DNA of 48,136 nt from an uncultured Lachnospiraceae bacterium (GTDB lineage Bacteria; Bacillota; Clostridia; Lachnospirales; Lachnospiraceae). Under the pieces are notes generated by a model. That model saw nothing but the letters and a program-made list of their open reading frames with translations. It made no database searches and had not been told where the DNA came from. Below, one piece after another: positions 7,711 to 16,086 of this stretch. Both the position numbers and the translations under genes were made by a program. Location: the NCBI GenBank assembly GCA_902774725.1, contig CACYJP010000002.1:1-48136 (forward strand), in the 5' to 3' direction. Within the stretch, counting starts at the first letter, position 1, and every line of letters begins with the position of its first letter.

Positions 7711-9207
7711 TTAATATCCGGCCTCCTCATAGATATTAAACTCTTTACCCTTATAATTAATCGATGCATTCACCCCAAATGCAGTAATAGCATTTGTCAT
7801 CCTGAACGAGGTTTCACTGCCTTCAGTCCCTTCCTGAGTTGCATTCATCTGCATAACATCAAGCATCCTGTAATATAGATCATCTCCGGTGATTGCCATG
7901 AGTATTGTGAGGTAGTCGTTATAATCAAGTCCTGTTTCCTCATCAGATGGTTCATCCAGATAATCATCCATATGACTCAGGCTTTCAAAATCAGTAACCC
8001 AATTTGCCTCATTTTTCATATAAGGAACCTTATGACCTCTAAGCAGAAGATAAACATCAGCTATTGACTCGATATATGCCCAGCAGCCTGCGAGAAGATA
8101 CTTCACAACCGGCTGCAAAAACGGAAGAAACCATGTAAGTCCCCAGGCAACCATGCTGCACTCCGACATCTTTTTTACGTCCAAAACTATGCTTGCAAAA
8201 TTCACTCCGAACCTGATCAAAAGGATCCTGTTAACAACCGATTTATAGTTTGCTCCATCTGTTTCCTTTCCGGCGATCAGATACTCCATTTCAAGATTCA
8301 GATAAGTGTCATCAAACTTTCTGTCTGTCAGAGAGTTGAAATGTTTTCTCGCATATACAAGAGCCTCCGCACCTGTAGTAAGCTCATCACCCCAACCGCC
8401 TCCTTTACCCGTATCGATTTTCATTCTGTCGATATCAGTAAAGCTTGTATCTACGTCTTCAAAATCAGAAACCGCCCTTCCGGAAGAAGGAAGCTCTGAA
8501 TAATCAACTATGTTTTCGCTGAGACTCACATCATCAGGCAAAATAGTTACTGCCAGACCAGCATCTGTATATGCTTTCAGAGAATCCCTGGGATCCTTTA
8601 CCTCTTCACTATCTTCTGTCTCATGCTGATTTCCTTCCTGACCCGCATCCTCGTTTTCACTCTGCTCTCCATCCTCGTTTTCTTCCTGTTTTTTCTTTTC
8701 TTCCTCTTTTTCTATTGCTTCCTGCTCACCGGCGATATCACTATCCATCCTGTTAATAGTTTCATCATCAACCGGTGTGTCCTTTCCGGAAGTCTTCTCC
8801 TTAATCAGATCTATTCCTGAATCAGCAGCATCATAAAAAAAGTTATCGTTTATCTGCTTTTTAAACTCAGCCAGATCATCATCCATAAGATGCACTTTTC
8901 CGGAAAGCTCGATATCATTTACCTGATATTCGTCACCCAAATCCTCCTTCAGAAGCTCTACCATTTCAGCTTCAAGCGCACCCTCGCCTCGATTTCCTGC
9001 GTTACCATCAAGCAACAAGATATGGTAACGGTCAAATATAAATCTGTTGTAATTAGCCAGCTCGCTAGATGTAACACTACTTACTGCAGTCACCTGCTTT
9101 GTCTTTGCTCCACTAAGGTCTACTATATGAATAACTGCAGTTGAAATAACAAGCATTACAACCAACATAATCGATAGAAAGACCGTCACATATCCTTTAT
9201 TGCTCAT
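7711..9207 (-). CDS. DUF5702 protein of the Tad locus (TadG-like)
   Basis: The 498-residue protein starts MSNKGYVTVFLSIMLVVM, a TadE/TadG-like leader and helix. The long extracytoplasmic part begins with SSELANYNRFIFDRYHILLLDGN, recognisable as DUF5702, a family found beside clostridial Tad pili. Residues about 160-205 are an acidic EEKKKQEENEDGE-type low-complexity stretch. Hydrophobic segments near residues 350-385 may contact or cross the membrane. AGGAGG lies 11 bases before the ATG. It is encoded directly after the major pilin, which suggests a minor pilin or assembly role. The exact function is not known to me. Confidence 0.85.
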   Translation of the reverse strand: MSNKGYVTVFLSIMLVVMLVISTAVIHIVDLSGAKTKQVTAVSSVTSSELANYNRFIFDRYHILLLDGNAGNRGEGALEAEMVELLKEDLGDEYQVNDIELSGKVHLMDDDLAEFKKQINDNFFYDAADSGIDLIKEKTSGKDTPVDDETINRMDSDIAGEQEAIEKEEEKKKQEENEDGEQSENEDAGQEGNQHETEDSEEVKDPRDSLKAYTDAGLAVTILPDDVSLSENIVDYSELPSSGRAVSDFEDVDTSFTDIDRMKIDTGKGGGWGDELTTGAEALVYARKHFNSLTDRKFDDTYLNLEMEYLIAGKETDGANYKSVVNRILLIRFGVNFASIVLDVKKMSECSMVAWGLTWFLPFLQPVVKYLLAGCWAYIESIADVYLLLRGHKVPYMKNEANWVTDFESLSHMDDYLDEPSDEETGLDYNDYLTILMAITGDDLYYRMLDVMQMNATQEGTEGSETSFRMTNAITAFGVNASINYKGKEFNIYEEAGY

Positions 9208-9239
9208 CCAATCTAAATCCTCCTATGATTCATTTTCGT

Positions 9240-9437
9240 TTAACTCGTAATACTTCCGGCATTATCTGTTATTGCATTCCATATCTTTGTTACCAGTGCT
9301 ATTGCCTGCGATTTAAAGATGACCACAAGTCCGATTATTACAACCAATATAAGTATCACCTCAATCGCTGCCACACCCTTGTTACTCTCATTTACTGAAT
9401 TAATATTTGTCTTGATTCTTTCACATAATTCTCTCAT
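9240..9437 (-). CDS. flp: Flp1-like type IVb pilin
   Basis: This 65-residue protein fits Flp-type major pilins. It has a 21-residue charged leader ending NKG, then VAAIEVILILVVIIGLVVIFK with Glu at position 5 after the predicted cleavage site, and a short hydrophilic tail. AGGAGGT lies eight bases before the ATG. It stands between tadC and the DUF5702 gene. Cleavage would need a TadV-type prepilin peptidase, and none is encoded in this window. Confidence 0.92.
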   Translation of the reverse strand: MRELCERIKTNINSVNESNKGVAAIEVILILVVIIGLVVIFKSQAIALVTKIWNAITDNAGSITS

Positions 9438-9460
9438 CTGTTTTTACCTCCTTCTTTCGG

Positions 9461-10864
9461 TTAATTCATCCCTACAAATGCGGGATACATCACTATCACC
9501 ATTACTACAAACATCAGTATCAAGGTTGGAAAAATCAACTTCTCCGAAGCCTTTTCTCCCTTTTTTCTTATGTTCTCTTTTTTAAGATAAAAACTAAGCT
9601 TTACTTCTGAATCCATCAGTTTAATAAGATTCGAATTTCCGTATTCCAGATTCTGGCTTATCAGCGACATAAGCTTTGTATACTCCTCTGTTCCCAGATT
9701 CTTCCCAAGCTCTATGTACGCCTTCGCTTCCGGTTCACCTGACTTGATCCGATTCAGCGTGTATGTGATCTCATCATTTAGATATTTTGTATTTCTGTTT
9801 TTTATTATTGTTTTTAAAGAATTCTGTATTGTCAGTCCCGCTCCGATGTATATATTCATCCTATTAACGAATCCGTAATACTGCTCCTCCAATTCTTCTT
9901 CTCTTTTGCGGCCTCTTTCCTTAAGCTTGTACAATCCGTAATACCCCCAGAGGCCGATTATCAGAGTTCCGAAAACAAGAAATTCCCATATCTTTTTATT
10001 GTTATCTTCAACTACCCTTTTCACCTCAATGTCACCTATTTTTTCAGGAATAAGAAGCTCCTTTTCTGACCTACTATCCACTTCAATTTCTAGCATTTCG
10101 AGCTTTGCCTTTTCGGAGTCGCTTATGTTGTTATCTTTTATTACAGTAATCTCGGTTTCATATGTGTCACGGTAGTTTTCATCACTGATAACTGCTTTTA
10201 TACTCACCTTTTCCGATGCATTAACGCTTTTCGTTTCAACCTTTCCCTCTGTTGAAACTATAGTCGGCATGCTGCTTTCCCACTCAGCCTTCAGCGTTCC
10301 TGTCTTATCCTTTTTCGGTAAGACCAAATCATAAATCACTTCATCAGCCGATCTGTTTTTTCCAAGTATTTCTTTATCTATCTCCTTCTTAAACTGCTCG
10401 GCCTTCTCTTTAAATTCCTCCTCTGTATACTCTCTTGAATGAACCTCAAGCTCAAAGCTTTCTTTTTTATTGTTTGCCTTATCAAGCAGCTCTATTTCCT
10501 CATGATTTGAAAGGCTTCCTACTCCTGGTCTTTTAAGCTTTTGAGAATCTTCCTTAGCTTCCGGAGCAAATGTTAGAACAAATGTCAGAGCTACCAATAA
10601 AACAGTCATCATCAGGATCTTATAAACCAGCTTTATAAGCCAATCATCTGTTTTTTCTTTAAGCTTTTGAACATTGTACGTATCTGTCCTTCTTACACTT
10701 TCAGACACCTTGCTTTTCCATTGCCCCGGTAGATTTTCTGTTATCATATCTGCAAGGCACCAGAAGGGATTTTTCAGTGCTTTATACTTGCTATAGTATT
10801 TCCTGCTTATCATCGCCAATATGCAGATAATAAGCAGAATGGCAAGCGTTATATATCTAACCAT
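9461..10864 (-). CDS. tadC: TadC-like inner-membrane platform protein with an extracytoplasmic insert
   Basis: This 467-residue type II secretion F-domain protein has membrane helices near residues 1-20, 80-100, 293-312 and 443-463. The F domain is at 320-440 (LGTEEYTKLMSLISQNLEYGN is the typical core). Ordinary TadC proteins are about 300 residues. Here about 190 residues lie between helices 2 and 3, outside the membrane. They include a segment (about 170-245) with WESSMPTIVSTEGKV, resembling bacterial Ig-like repeats. With TadB it should form the platform that the TadA ATPase drives. The Ig-like insert could contact wall or pilin. Confidence 0.9.
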   Translation of the reverse strand: MVRYITLAILLIICILAMISRKYYSKYKALKNPFWCLADMITENLPGQWKSKVSESVRRTDTYNVQKLKEKTDDWLIKLVYKILMMTVLLVALTFVLTFAPEAKEDSQKLKRPGVGSLSNHEEIELLDKANNKKESFELEVHSREYTEEEFKEKAEQFKKEIDKEILGKNRSADEVIYDLVLPKKDKTGTLKAEWESSMPTIVSTEGKVETKSVNASEKVSIKAVISDENYRDTYETEITVIKDNNISDSEKAKLEMLEIEVDSRSEKELLIPEKIGDIEVKRVVEDNNKKIWEFLVFGTLIIGLWGYYGLYKLKERGRKREEELEEQYYGFVNRMNIYIGAGLTIQNSLKTIIKNRNTKYLNDEITYTLNRIKSGEPEAKAYIELGKNLGTEEYTKLMSLISQNLEYGNSNLIKLMDSEVKLSFYLKKENIRKKGEKASEKLIFPTLILMFVVMVIVMYPAFVGMN

Positions 10865-10905
10865 GCTACCTCCTATCCATCCTAACTAACTCCTCGGTTT
10901 TTTAT

Positions 10906-11622
10906 CTATCCTATATCTACGATTCTTCGTCCCAGAAGATCCGCACCGACATTTATAAGAAGGACTACTGACATAATTATTATTCCGAGAGGGCTTCCGT
11001 ATAGCGGTGCCATAAATCCATCAGTAGTCATCCTTAAAAAAACAACGATCAGCGCCGGCATAAAAACCATTATCTGCTGTTCGTATTTTTTAGCTGCAAC
11101 CATAACCTCCAGTTCTGCATCCAGCTCTATCTCATCAGTCAGTTTCTCAACTGTATTTCTTATTATTCTTACTGCATTTCCTCCGGTCCGCTTAATCGTA
11201 GATATTATCTCCACAAAGTCGTATATCTCACTTTGATCCAGCTCTTCTGCCATCTCTGCCAAAGCTGTTTCAAGCGGTATATTTAATCTGAGTTTTTTCT
11301 CTATGATTTTGATCTGTTTTACAATCTCTGATTTGTCTCCATACAGATCCTGCATATCCTTTCCGGCACATATAATTGCTCTTTCTATGGAATTGCCTGC
11401 CTCGAGAGAGCTTTGCATAGCATTGATCATATTTTTGAATTCAAGTAGTATTCTTCTTCTCTGCTTCTCCTCATAGCTTTTCTTTTGGAGCTTAAATACA
11501 TATACTGCTACCAGAAGCCCCGGTATCAGACCGAGAAGTCTGTTATAAAAAACGAAAGCTACCAAAACCGCCATAACCGATGCTTTAAAAAGTGCCGGTA
11601 TAATCACCCTATTATTTTTCAC
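10906..11622 (-). CDS. tadB: TadB-like inner-membrane platform protein
   Basis: The 238-residue protein has two N-terminal helices (about 10-45), a T2SSF domain with NMINAMQSSLEAGNSIERAI and two C-terminal helices. This is the TadB pattern. Its start ATG overlaps the tadA stop by four bases (ATGA), so the two are probably translationally coupled. It is encoded ahead of tadC in the usual tadA-tadB-tadC order. Confidence 0.92.
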   Translation of the reverse strand: MKNNRVIIPALFKASVMAVLVAFVFYNRLLGLIPGLLVAVYVFKLQKKSYEEKQRRRILLEFKNMINAMQSSLEAGNSIERAIICAGKDMQDLYGDKSEIVKQIKIIEKKLRLNIPLETALAEMAEELDQSEIYDFVEIISTIKRTGGNAVRIIRNTVEKLTDEIELDAELEVMVAAKKYEQQIMVFMPALIVVFLRMTTDGFMAPLYGSPLGIIIMSVVLLINVGADLLGRRIVDIG

Positions 11623-12857
11623 TGCATATATCTCTCCCTATACACACTGAGGAGTCCGGCATCCTTCAGCTTTCTTACATTTAACAGATCATTTATCTTT
11701 CTAAAGTCTCCGATCACCTTCTCCGAACTCCCTTCCTTTTCCTCAAACCTCCAAAGTTCTCTTGTTATAATCTCTTCATCTTCCAATCCAACAACCTCCC
11801 TTATTTCCAAAACCTTTCTGCTCCTGTCCCTCAGCCTTCCCAGATGAATCACTATATCTATTGCAGATGCTATCTGACCTCTGACCGCCTTTAGTGGAAG
11901 ATCAGTCCCCATAAGCACCATTGCTTCAAGTCGCATAAGCATTTCGTGCGCAGAGTTTGCATGGCCGGTAGAAATGCTTCCGTCATGTCCGGTGTTCATC
12001 GCCTGAAGCATATCAATCGCCGCCGCATCCCTGACCTCTCCTACCACGATCCTGTCCGGTCTCATTCGAAGGCTGCACTTGATCAGGTCCCTGATTGTAA
12101 TCATATTTTTACCTTCGACATTGGCATTTCTTGCTTCAAGCCTTATGAGGTTGTCCATCCCGATAACCTGAAGCTCAGCTGAATCCTCAATCGTTATCAG
12201 CCTTTCCTCCTTGGGAATAAATTCTGTAAGAGCATTGAGAAATGTAGTTTTGCCGGCACCCGTTCCGCCTGAAATAAATATGTTGTACCCCGACTTTACT
12301 AACAGCTCCAAAAATCCAACCAGCTCCTCATCCAAAGCCCCAAGCTCCACAAGCTTGTGAATATCAAGTATTTCCTTTGGAAACCTCCTTATAGTTACAG
12401 CCGAACCATCAACCGAAATCCCTTTAAGAACTACATTTACTCTTGAGCCGTCCTTAAGAATCACATCCACTATAGGGCTGGATTCATTTACCATTCTGTT
12501 CGATTCCCCAACTATCTGCTGAATGACAACCATCAGCCTTTCGTCATTTTCAAACTCCTTCTCTGACCTTATAAGACGACCGTTCTTTTCATAGAAAATA
12601 TCGTGCGGGCCATTTATCATTATTTCCGTTATATCGTCTACTTCCATCAGCTCAGATAGAACATCCAGCTTTCTGATAGAATTGAAAAGCTCATTTTTTA
12701 ATTCAACCTTTTCTTTTAGTGGTATATATGCTTTTCCGGACTCCATAACGATGCAGTCATCAATTATTCTGCAAACATCCTCATCCAGGATTTCACCGGA
12801 TAGATCCATCCTCTCGATTATTTCTGACTTAAGCCTTTGTTTGATTTCTGTATTCAT
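11619..12857 (-). CDS. tadA: TadA/CpaF-type secretion ATPase
   Basis: This 412-residue AAA-like motor of type IVb pilus assembly has Walker A GGTGAGKTT at 197-205, an Asp box with ITIEDSAEL (about 221-229), Walker B RIVVGEVRD (269-277) and the His box TGHANSAHEMLMRLE (297-311). The N-terminal domain carries DITEIMINGP, typical of CpaF. The length fits the family. It sits two bases after the CpaE-like gene and overlaps tadB. It should act at the cytoplasmic face and power pilin extrusion. Confidence 0.95.
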   Translation of the reverse strand: MNTEIKQRLKSEIIERMDLSGEILDEDVCRIIDDCIVMESGKAYIPLKEKVELKNELFNSIRKLDVLSELMEVDDITEIMINGPHDIFYEKNGRLIRSEKEFENDERLMVVIQQIVGESNRMVNESSPIVDVILKDGSRVNVVLKGISVDGSAVTIRRFPKEILDIHKLVELGALDEELVGFLELLVKSGYNIFISGGTGAGKTTFLNALTEFIPKEERLITIEDSAELQVIGMDNLIRLEARNANVEGKNMITIRDLIKCSLRMRPDRIVVGEVRDAAAIDMLQAMNTGHDGSISTGHANSAHEMLMRLEAMVLMGTDLPLKAVRGQIASAIDIVIHLGRLRDRSRKVLEIREVVGLEDEEIITRELWRFEEKEGSSEKVIGDFRKINDLLNVRKLKDAGLLSVYRERYMQ

Positions 12858-12859
12858 AA

Positions 12860-13822
12860 CTAGTCTCCGCCATCATCCCTTTTTATTTCCCATAGTTTTT
12901 TCACCATTTCAGATGAATCATAATCAACATCCGGAACATCAACTGTCGTCATGCCCGTTATTATCTGCCTCTTATCCATATCCTTCAGAAGCTTTAAAAA
13001 CACTTCAAACTTTGCCTTTGAAACCTCATCTCTCAACACCGGCACATACAGTCTGTCAAAGCATTCCAGAATTGATATATCACTCACCGCCGCGGTTCCG
13101 ATATCAAATACTATGGTCGTGAATCTACCTAGCTGAAGAAGTCTAGTTCTTATCACATCAATATCCGCAGCTGTTACATCATGCGAATCAATGTACGTTC
13201 CGGATAGATGTAAAACATGTAGTCCATTTTCGACTGTAATATGCTGAACTAATTCTTCTTCAATTCGAGTAGATCGTGTTTTTATCAGATAAAGCAGATC
13301 ATTACCCAGATTCGAAACCTCAGTTCCGAAATCCTCCATCGCCACGTATAATCCACCCCTTACTTCGTCCGAAGCAGCCAGCGCTTTTGCAAGAGTAGTC
13401 TTTCCGCACCTTCCAAGCGGAGAATAAACCGCCTTGCAGCTTATCACCTGCCTCTTATCCTTTTTTTCTACACGAAGCATATCTCTCATCTGCTTACAGA
13501 TCTTCTCAGCACTTTGGTATTTATATATGTATGTAACTTTGCCTTCATTAACTCCGTCATTTTCAGACTCGTATCCATACTCGGAAAAAAGAACCGTCTT
13601 TATTCCCATATATTCATAACCATCATCTTTTTCTGAAAATCCCTGCAGGTCATCAGTAATGATCAAATCCAGGTTTTCTACACTGATATAATCCTTGATC
13701 GCCCGAGTCCCCGAAAATCCCAGCAATCTAAGTCCCAGCTTTTTCCTGGCGTTTGCGTAGTCCATAAGTGCACCGGTATATTCCTGGTCCTTATCAATTA
13801 TGCCTACGTTAAAAGTTTTCAT
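12860..13822 (-). CDS. cpaE: CpaE/TadZ-like localisation ATPase
   Basis: The 320-residue protein has an N-terminal receiver-like fold (1-115) followed by a ParA/MinD-type ATPase. The P-loop reads SPLGRCGKTT (134-143). The lysine normally found at the start of the deviant Walker A motif (KGGxGKT) is Leu here, as in some atypical TadZ proteins. VFDIGTAAVSD (about 240) is the Walker B-like strand. It is the first gene of the Tad operon, with AGGAGG six bases before the ATG. CpaE/TadZ proteins position the pilus machine in the cell. Confidence 0.85.
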   Translation of the reverse strand: MKTFNVGIIDKDQEYTGALMDYANARKKLGLRLLGFSGTRAIKDYISVENLDLIITDDLQGFSEKDDGYEYMGIKTVLFSEYGYESENDGVNEGKVTYIYKYQSAEKICKQMRDMLRVEKKDKRQVISCKAVYSPLGRCGKTTLAKALAASDEVRGGLYVAMEDFGTEVSNLGNDLLYLIKTRSTRIEEELVQHITVENGLHVLHLSGTYIDSHDVTAADIDVIRTRLLQLGRFTTIVFDIGTAAVSDISILECFDRLYVPVLRDEVSKAKFEVFLKLLKDMDKRQIITGMTTVDVPDVDYDSSEMVKKLWEIKRDDGGD

Positions 13823-13940
13823 TTCTGCCCTCCTTTCTGAGGTGGTGCTTAAAGGTTAACACTGCAAAATCAACCGGTCTATTTTGCAGGCGTTTAATTA
13901 TTAAACGTTTAAAAATTAAACATTTCAGGGCATAAAAAAA
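13823..13940 (-). promoter_or_regulatory. leader and probable promoter region of the Tad operon
   Basis: Between the upstream terminator and cpaE lie a perfect palindrome, CGTTTAAT-T-ATTAAACG (13891-13907), and a hairpin, CTGCAAAAT-N10-ATTTTGCAG (13862-13889). The AGAAAGGAGG ribosome site follows. No consensus -35/-10 pair stands out. The AT-rich palindrome is a candidate operator and the hairpin a candidate 5' UTR element. The promoter must lie here unless the operon is read from further upstream, which two terminators make unlikely. Confidence 0.5.
13891..13907. repeat. perfect palindrome, candidate operator
   Basis: CGTTTAAT and ATTAAACG are perfect arms around a single T. The site is about 70 bases upstream of the cpaE start, at the place expected for the Tad operon promoter. 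A related half (TTTAAT/ATTAAAC) recurs just to the right. Confidence 0.5.
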
Positions 13941-13974
13941 GGTCATCTGCAATATCTGGTAGATGACTTTTTTC
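13934..13974. terminator. bidirectional terminator
   Basis: GTCATCT and AGATGAC form a stem between an A7 run and a T6 run. On the minus strand it ends in CCTTTTTTTATG. It is the second of two terminators behind the hybrid kinase gene and insulates the Tad operon. Confidence 0.75.
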
Positions 13975-14002
13975 GAAAAACATAGTCTTGTGTAAAAACA
14001 AA

Positions 14003-14031
14003 AACGGGAGCAGCTTTATGCTGTTCCCGTT
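14003..14031 (-). terminator. terminator of the hybrid kinase gene
   Basis: On the minus strand AACGGGAACAGC, a five-base loop and GCTGCTCCCGTT are followed by TTTGTTTTT. The stem shares its CGGGA-CAG/CTGTTCCCG core with the terminator behind the hsp20 gene at 22624. Confidence 0.8.
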
Positions 14032-14034
14032 CTT

Positions 14035-14064
14035 GACCGGTCATGACCGACCATGACTGACATT
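14035..14064. repeat. three degenerate 10-bp tandem units
   Basis: GACCGGTCAT, GACCGACCAT and GACTGACATT follow one another directly. TGACCGGTCA inside the array is itself palindromic. The 10-base period is close to one helical turn, so a protein could bind units on one face. The rest of the 14065-14230 stretch holds no gene and no clear signal that I can see. Confidence 0.4.
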
Positions 14065-14230
14065 TCCATTTTTTCAGTAATTTTCAGTTTTTTCTTTGTG
14101 ATAATCCTACAACATCTTTTGTAAAAAATGACGTTCGGATTTTAAACATTTGGGTAGCCTGTAAACTACCTTATGTAATCCAATCCTTGAAGTTATTCAT
14201 GTATGCAAATAATATTTGCTCACAGGTCTT

Positions 14231-15997
14231 TTACTTCTCATCCTTGTCCTTGATATACTTATTCAGTGTATCAACAACAGTATTTAAGTTATATGGCTTA
14301 GCGATATAATCATCGAGCTGGTTCTGCATGATTCTTTCCTTATCACCGAACATAGCTCTTGCAGTAACTGCAATGATAGGAAGCCTTGGCTTACCCTTAT
14401 CTGATTCTATCTTTCTTATCTCCTGAGTAGCTGCGATACCATCCATTACAGGCATCTGTACATCAAAGAGAGCTGCGTCATAGGTCTTTTCTTTATAGAG
14501 CTCGACTGCCTTCTCTCCATTCTCAGCGATATCATAGGAGAAGCCTGCCATACCGAGAAGCTTTCCGATAACCTGCTGATTAACAGGCTCATCCTCAGCA
14601 ACAAGGATACGTGCATTCTTACCATTTGCATTATTGATTGAATAGATAGCAGGATCTTCCTTCTCCGTCTCTTCCTCAGCTTCTATTTCAGCTGCCTTAA
14701 CAACCTTGATAGGGATCTCTACGATAAATGTAGAACCGATTCCTTCTTTACTCTGAACAGAAATAGTACCGTTCATAAGCTCTGTTATCTGCTTTGATAT
14801 AACAAGTCCAAGTCCTGAACCACCATACTTACGTGTATCTGATCCATCAACCTGTGAGAATCTTACGAAGAGCTTGCTCATATTTGCATCTGAGATTCCG
14901 ATACCGGTATCTGCAACTGCCATACGAAGCCTTATCATATCTTCCGAATCATCGAGTGCAGCTATCTTTACTCTTACTCCACCATCTGAAGTAAACTTGA
15001 TAGCATTTGAAAGCAGACAGTTAAGAACCTGCTGTATACGCTGTCCGTCAGCACGAACAAGCTTTGGTATGTTGTTACCGAATGAAAGATCAAGCTCGAT
15101 GTTCTTTCCGTTTGCTGCAGGTACATGAGCAGCAACTGTTTCCTCGATATATGCTTTGATATCACATATCTCTTCCTTGATCTTATACTTACCGGCTTCA
15201 AGCTTACTGATATCAAGTATATCGTTGATAAGTCTAAGAAGATTATCTGCACAGCTCTTTGCTGTAATAAGGTTATCTCTGTAATCAGCCTGAAGATCAT
15301 CAGCCATAAGTGTGAGCTGGATCATTCCAAGGATACCGTTGATAGGTGTTCTTATCTCGTGGCTCATATTTGCAAGGAACTCAGCCTGAGTCTTGTAAGC
15401 AGCATTTGCGTCCTCGATAGCCTTTGAAAGCTTAGCCTCAGTCTCCTTCTGCTCTGTAACATCAATAACAACCATATTTATATAGTCAGCCTCTGACTTA
15501 TACATAACAGTATTGAAGACCTTACCAAGACTCTCCATAGTTATCTCAACATCCATCAGATCACCCTCTCTGGTTCCTGATGTATTGTATGCCTTAAACC
15601 ATGCATTTATATCCTGAAGAACTTCCTTGTGGCTGTCTCCGAGAACCTTGCCGACAAACTCGTCTCTGTCAAGATTGAAATAGCTTCCAAATGTGTTGTT
15701 CGCATCTTCAACCTGATATCCTGTTACTGTTCCTGACGGATCCATAATTATCTTTGCCTGAGCAAATCCGATAGGAAGATTCTTGAAAAGCTTCCTGTAC
15801 TTATCACTCTGCGTTCTTTCCTGAGCCTGTTCTGAGCCTGATGCTATTATGTAGAAAACAACGCCGGCCTGAAGCAAGAGCGCCACAATGCCTAAAGCTT
15901 TGCTTCCGGTGATAACTCCTATAAGCCCTAAAACAACAACTATTCCGGCTGTTACGATGGCAAGCTTTTGAGGCTCCATCTTCTTAAGATTATCCAT
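14231..15997 (-). CDS. hybrid sensor histidine kinase (PAS, HisKA, HATPase, receiver)
   Basis: This 588-residue kinase has two short N-terminal membrane helices (about 12-54) with almost no outside loop. A PAS domain (about 70-185) and HisKA with phospho-acceptor His213 in NMSHEIRTP follow. The HATPase has its N and G boxes (VADTGIGIS and GGSGLGL). A C-terminal receiver carries Asp512 in FDVQMPVMDG. I chose the ATG at 15997 because GAAGGG precedes it by nine bases. A TTG six codons upstream has no ribosome site. No separate response regulator or output domain follows, so the phosphate probably passes to a partner encoded elsewhere. It has its own promoter (16058-16086). Confidence 0.93.
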   Translation of the reverse strand: MDNLKKMEPQKLAIVTAGIVVVLGLIGVITGSKALGIVALLLQAGVVFYIIASGSEQAQERTQSDKYRKLFKNLPIGFAQAKIIMDPSGTVTGYQVEDANNTFGSYFNLDRDEFVGKVLGDSHKEVLQDINAWFKAYNTSGTREGDLMDVEITMESLGKVFNTVMYKSEADYINMVVIDVTEQKETEAKLSKAIEDANAAYKTQAEFLANMSHEIRTPINGILGMIQLTLMADDLQADYRDNLITAKSCADNLLRLINDILDISKLEAGKYKIKEEICDIKAYIEETVAAHVPAANGKNIELDLSFGNNIPKLVRADGQRIQQVLNCLLSNAIKFTSDGGVRVKIAALDDSEDMIRLRMAVADTGIGISDANMSKLFVRFSQVDGSDTRKYGGSGLGLVISKQITELMNGTISVQSKEGIGSTFIVEIPIKVVKAAEIEAEEETEKEDPAIYSINNANGKNARILVAEDEPVNQQVIGKLLGMAGFSYDIAENGEKAVELYKEKTYDAALFDVQMPVMDGIAATQEIRKIESDKGKPRLPIIAVTARAMFGDKERIMQNQLDDYIAKPYNLNTVVDTLNKYIKDKDEK

Positions 15998-16057
15998 ACT
16001 GCATTTCCCTTCCAATACTATTTTATCTTTTTTTCCGTTCTAAAAATAACTCTTTTG

Positions 16058-16086
16058 ATTATAACCCATTTTATATAGCGTTTCAA
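16058..16086 (-). promoter_or_regulatory. promoter of the hybrid kinase gene
   Basis: On the minus strand TTGAAA (16086-16081), 17 bases and TATAAT (16063-16058) make a strong promoter. Its -35 box overlaps the stop codon of the upstream YfhO-family gene, so the kinase is probably transcribed separately. Confidence 0.75.
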
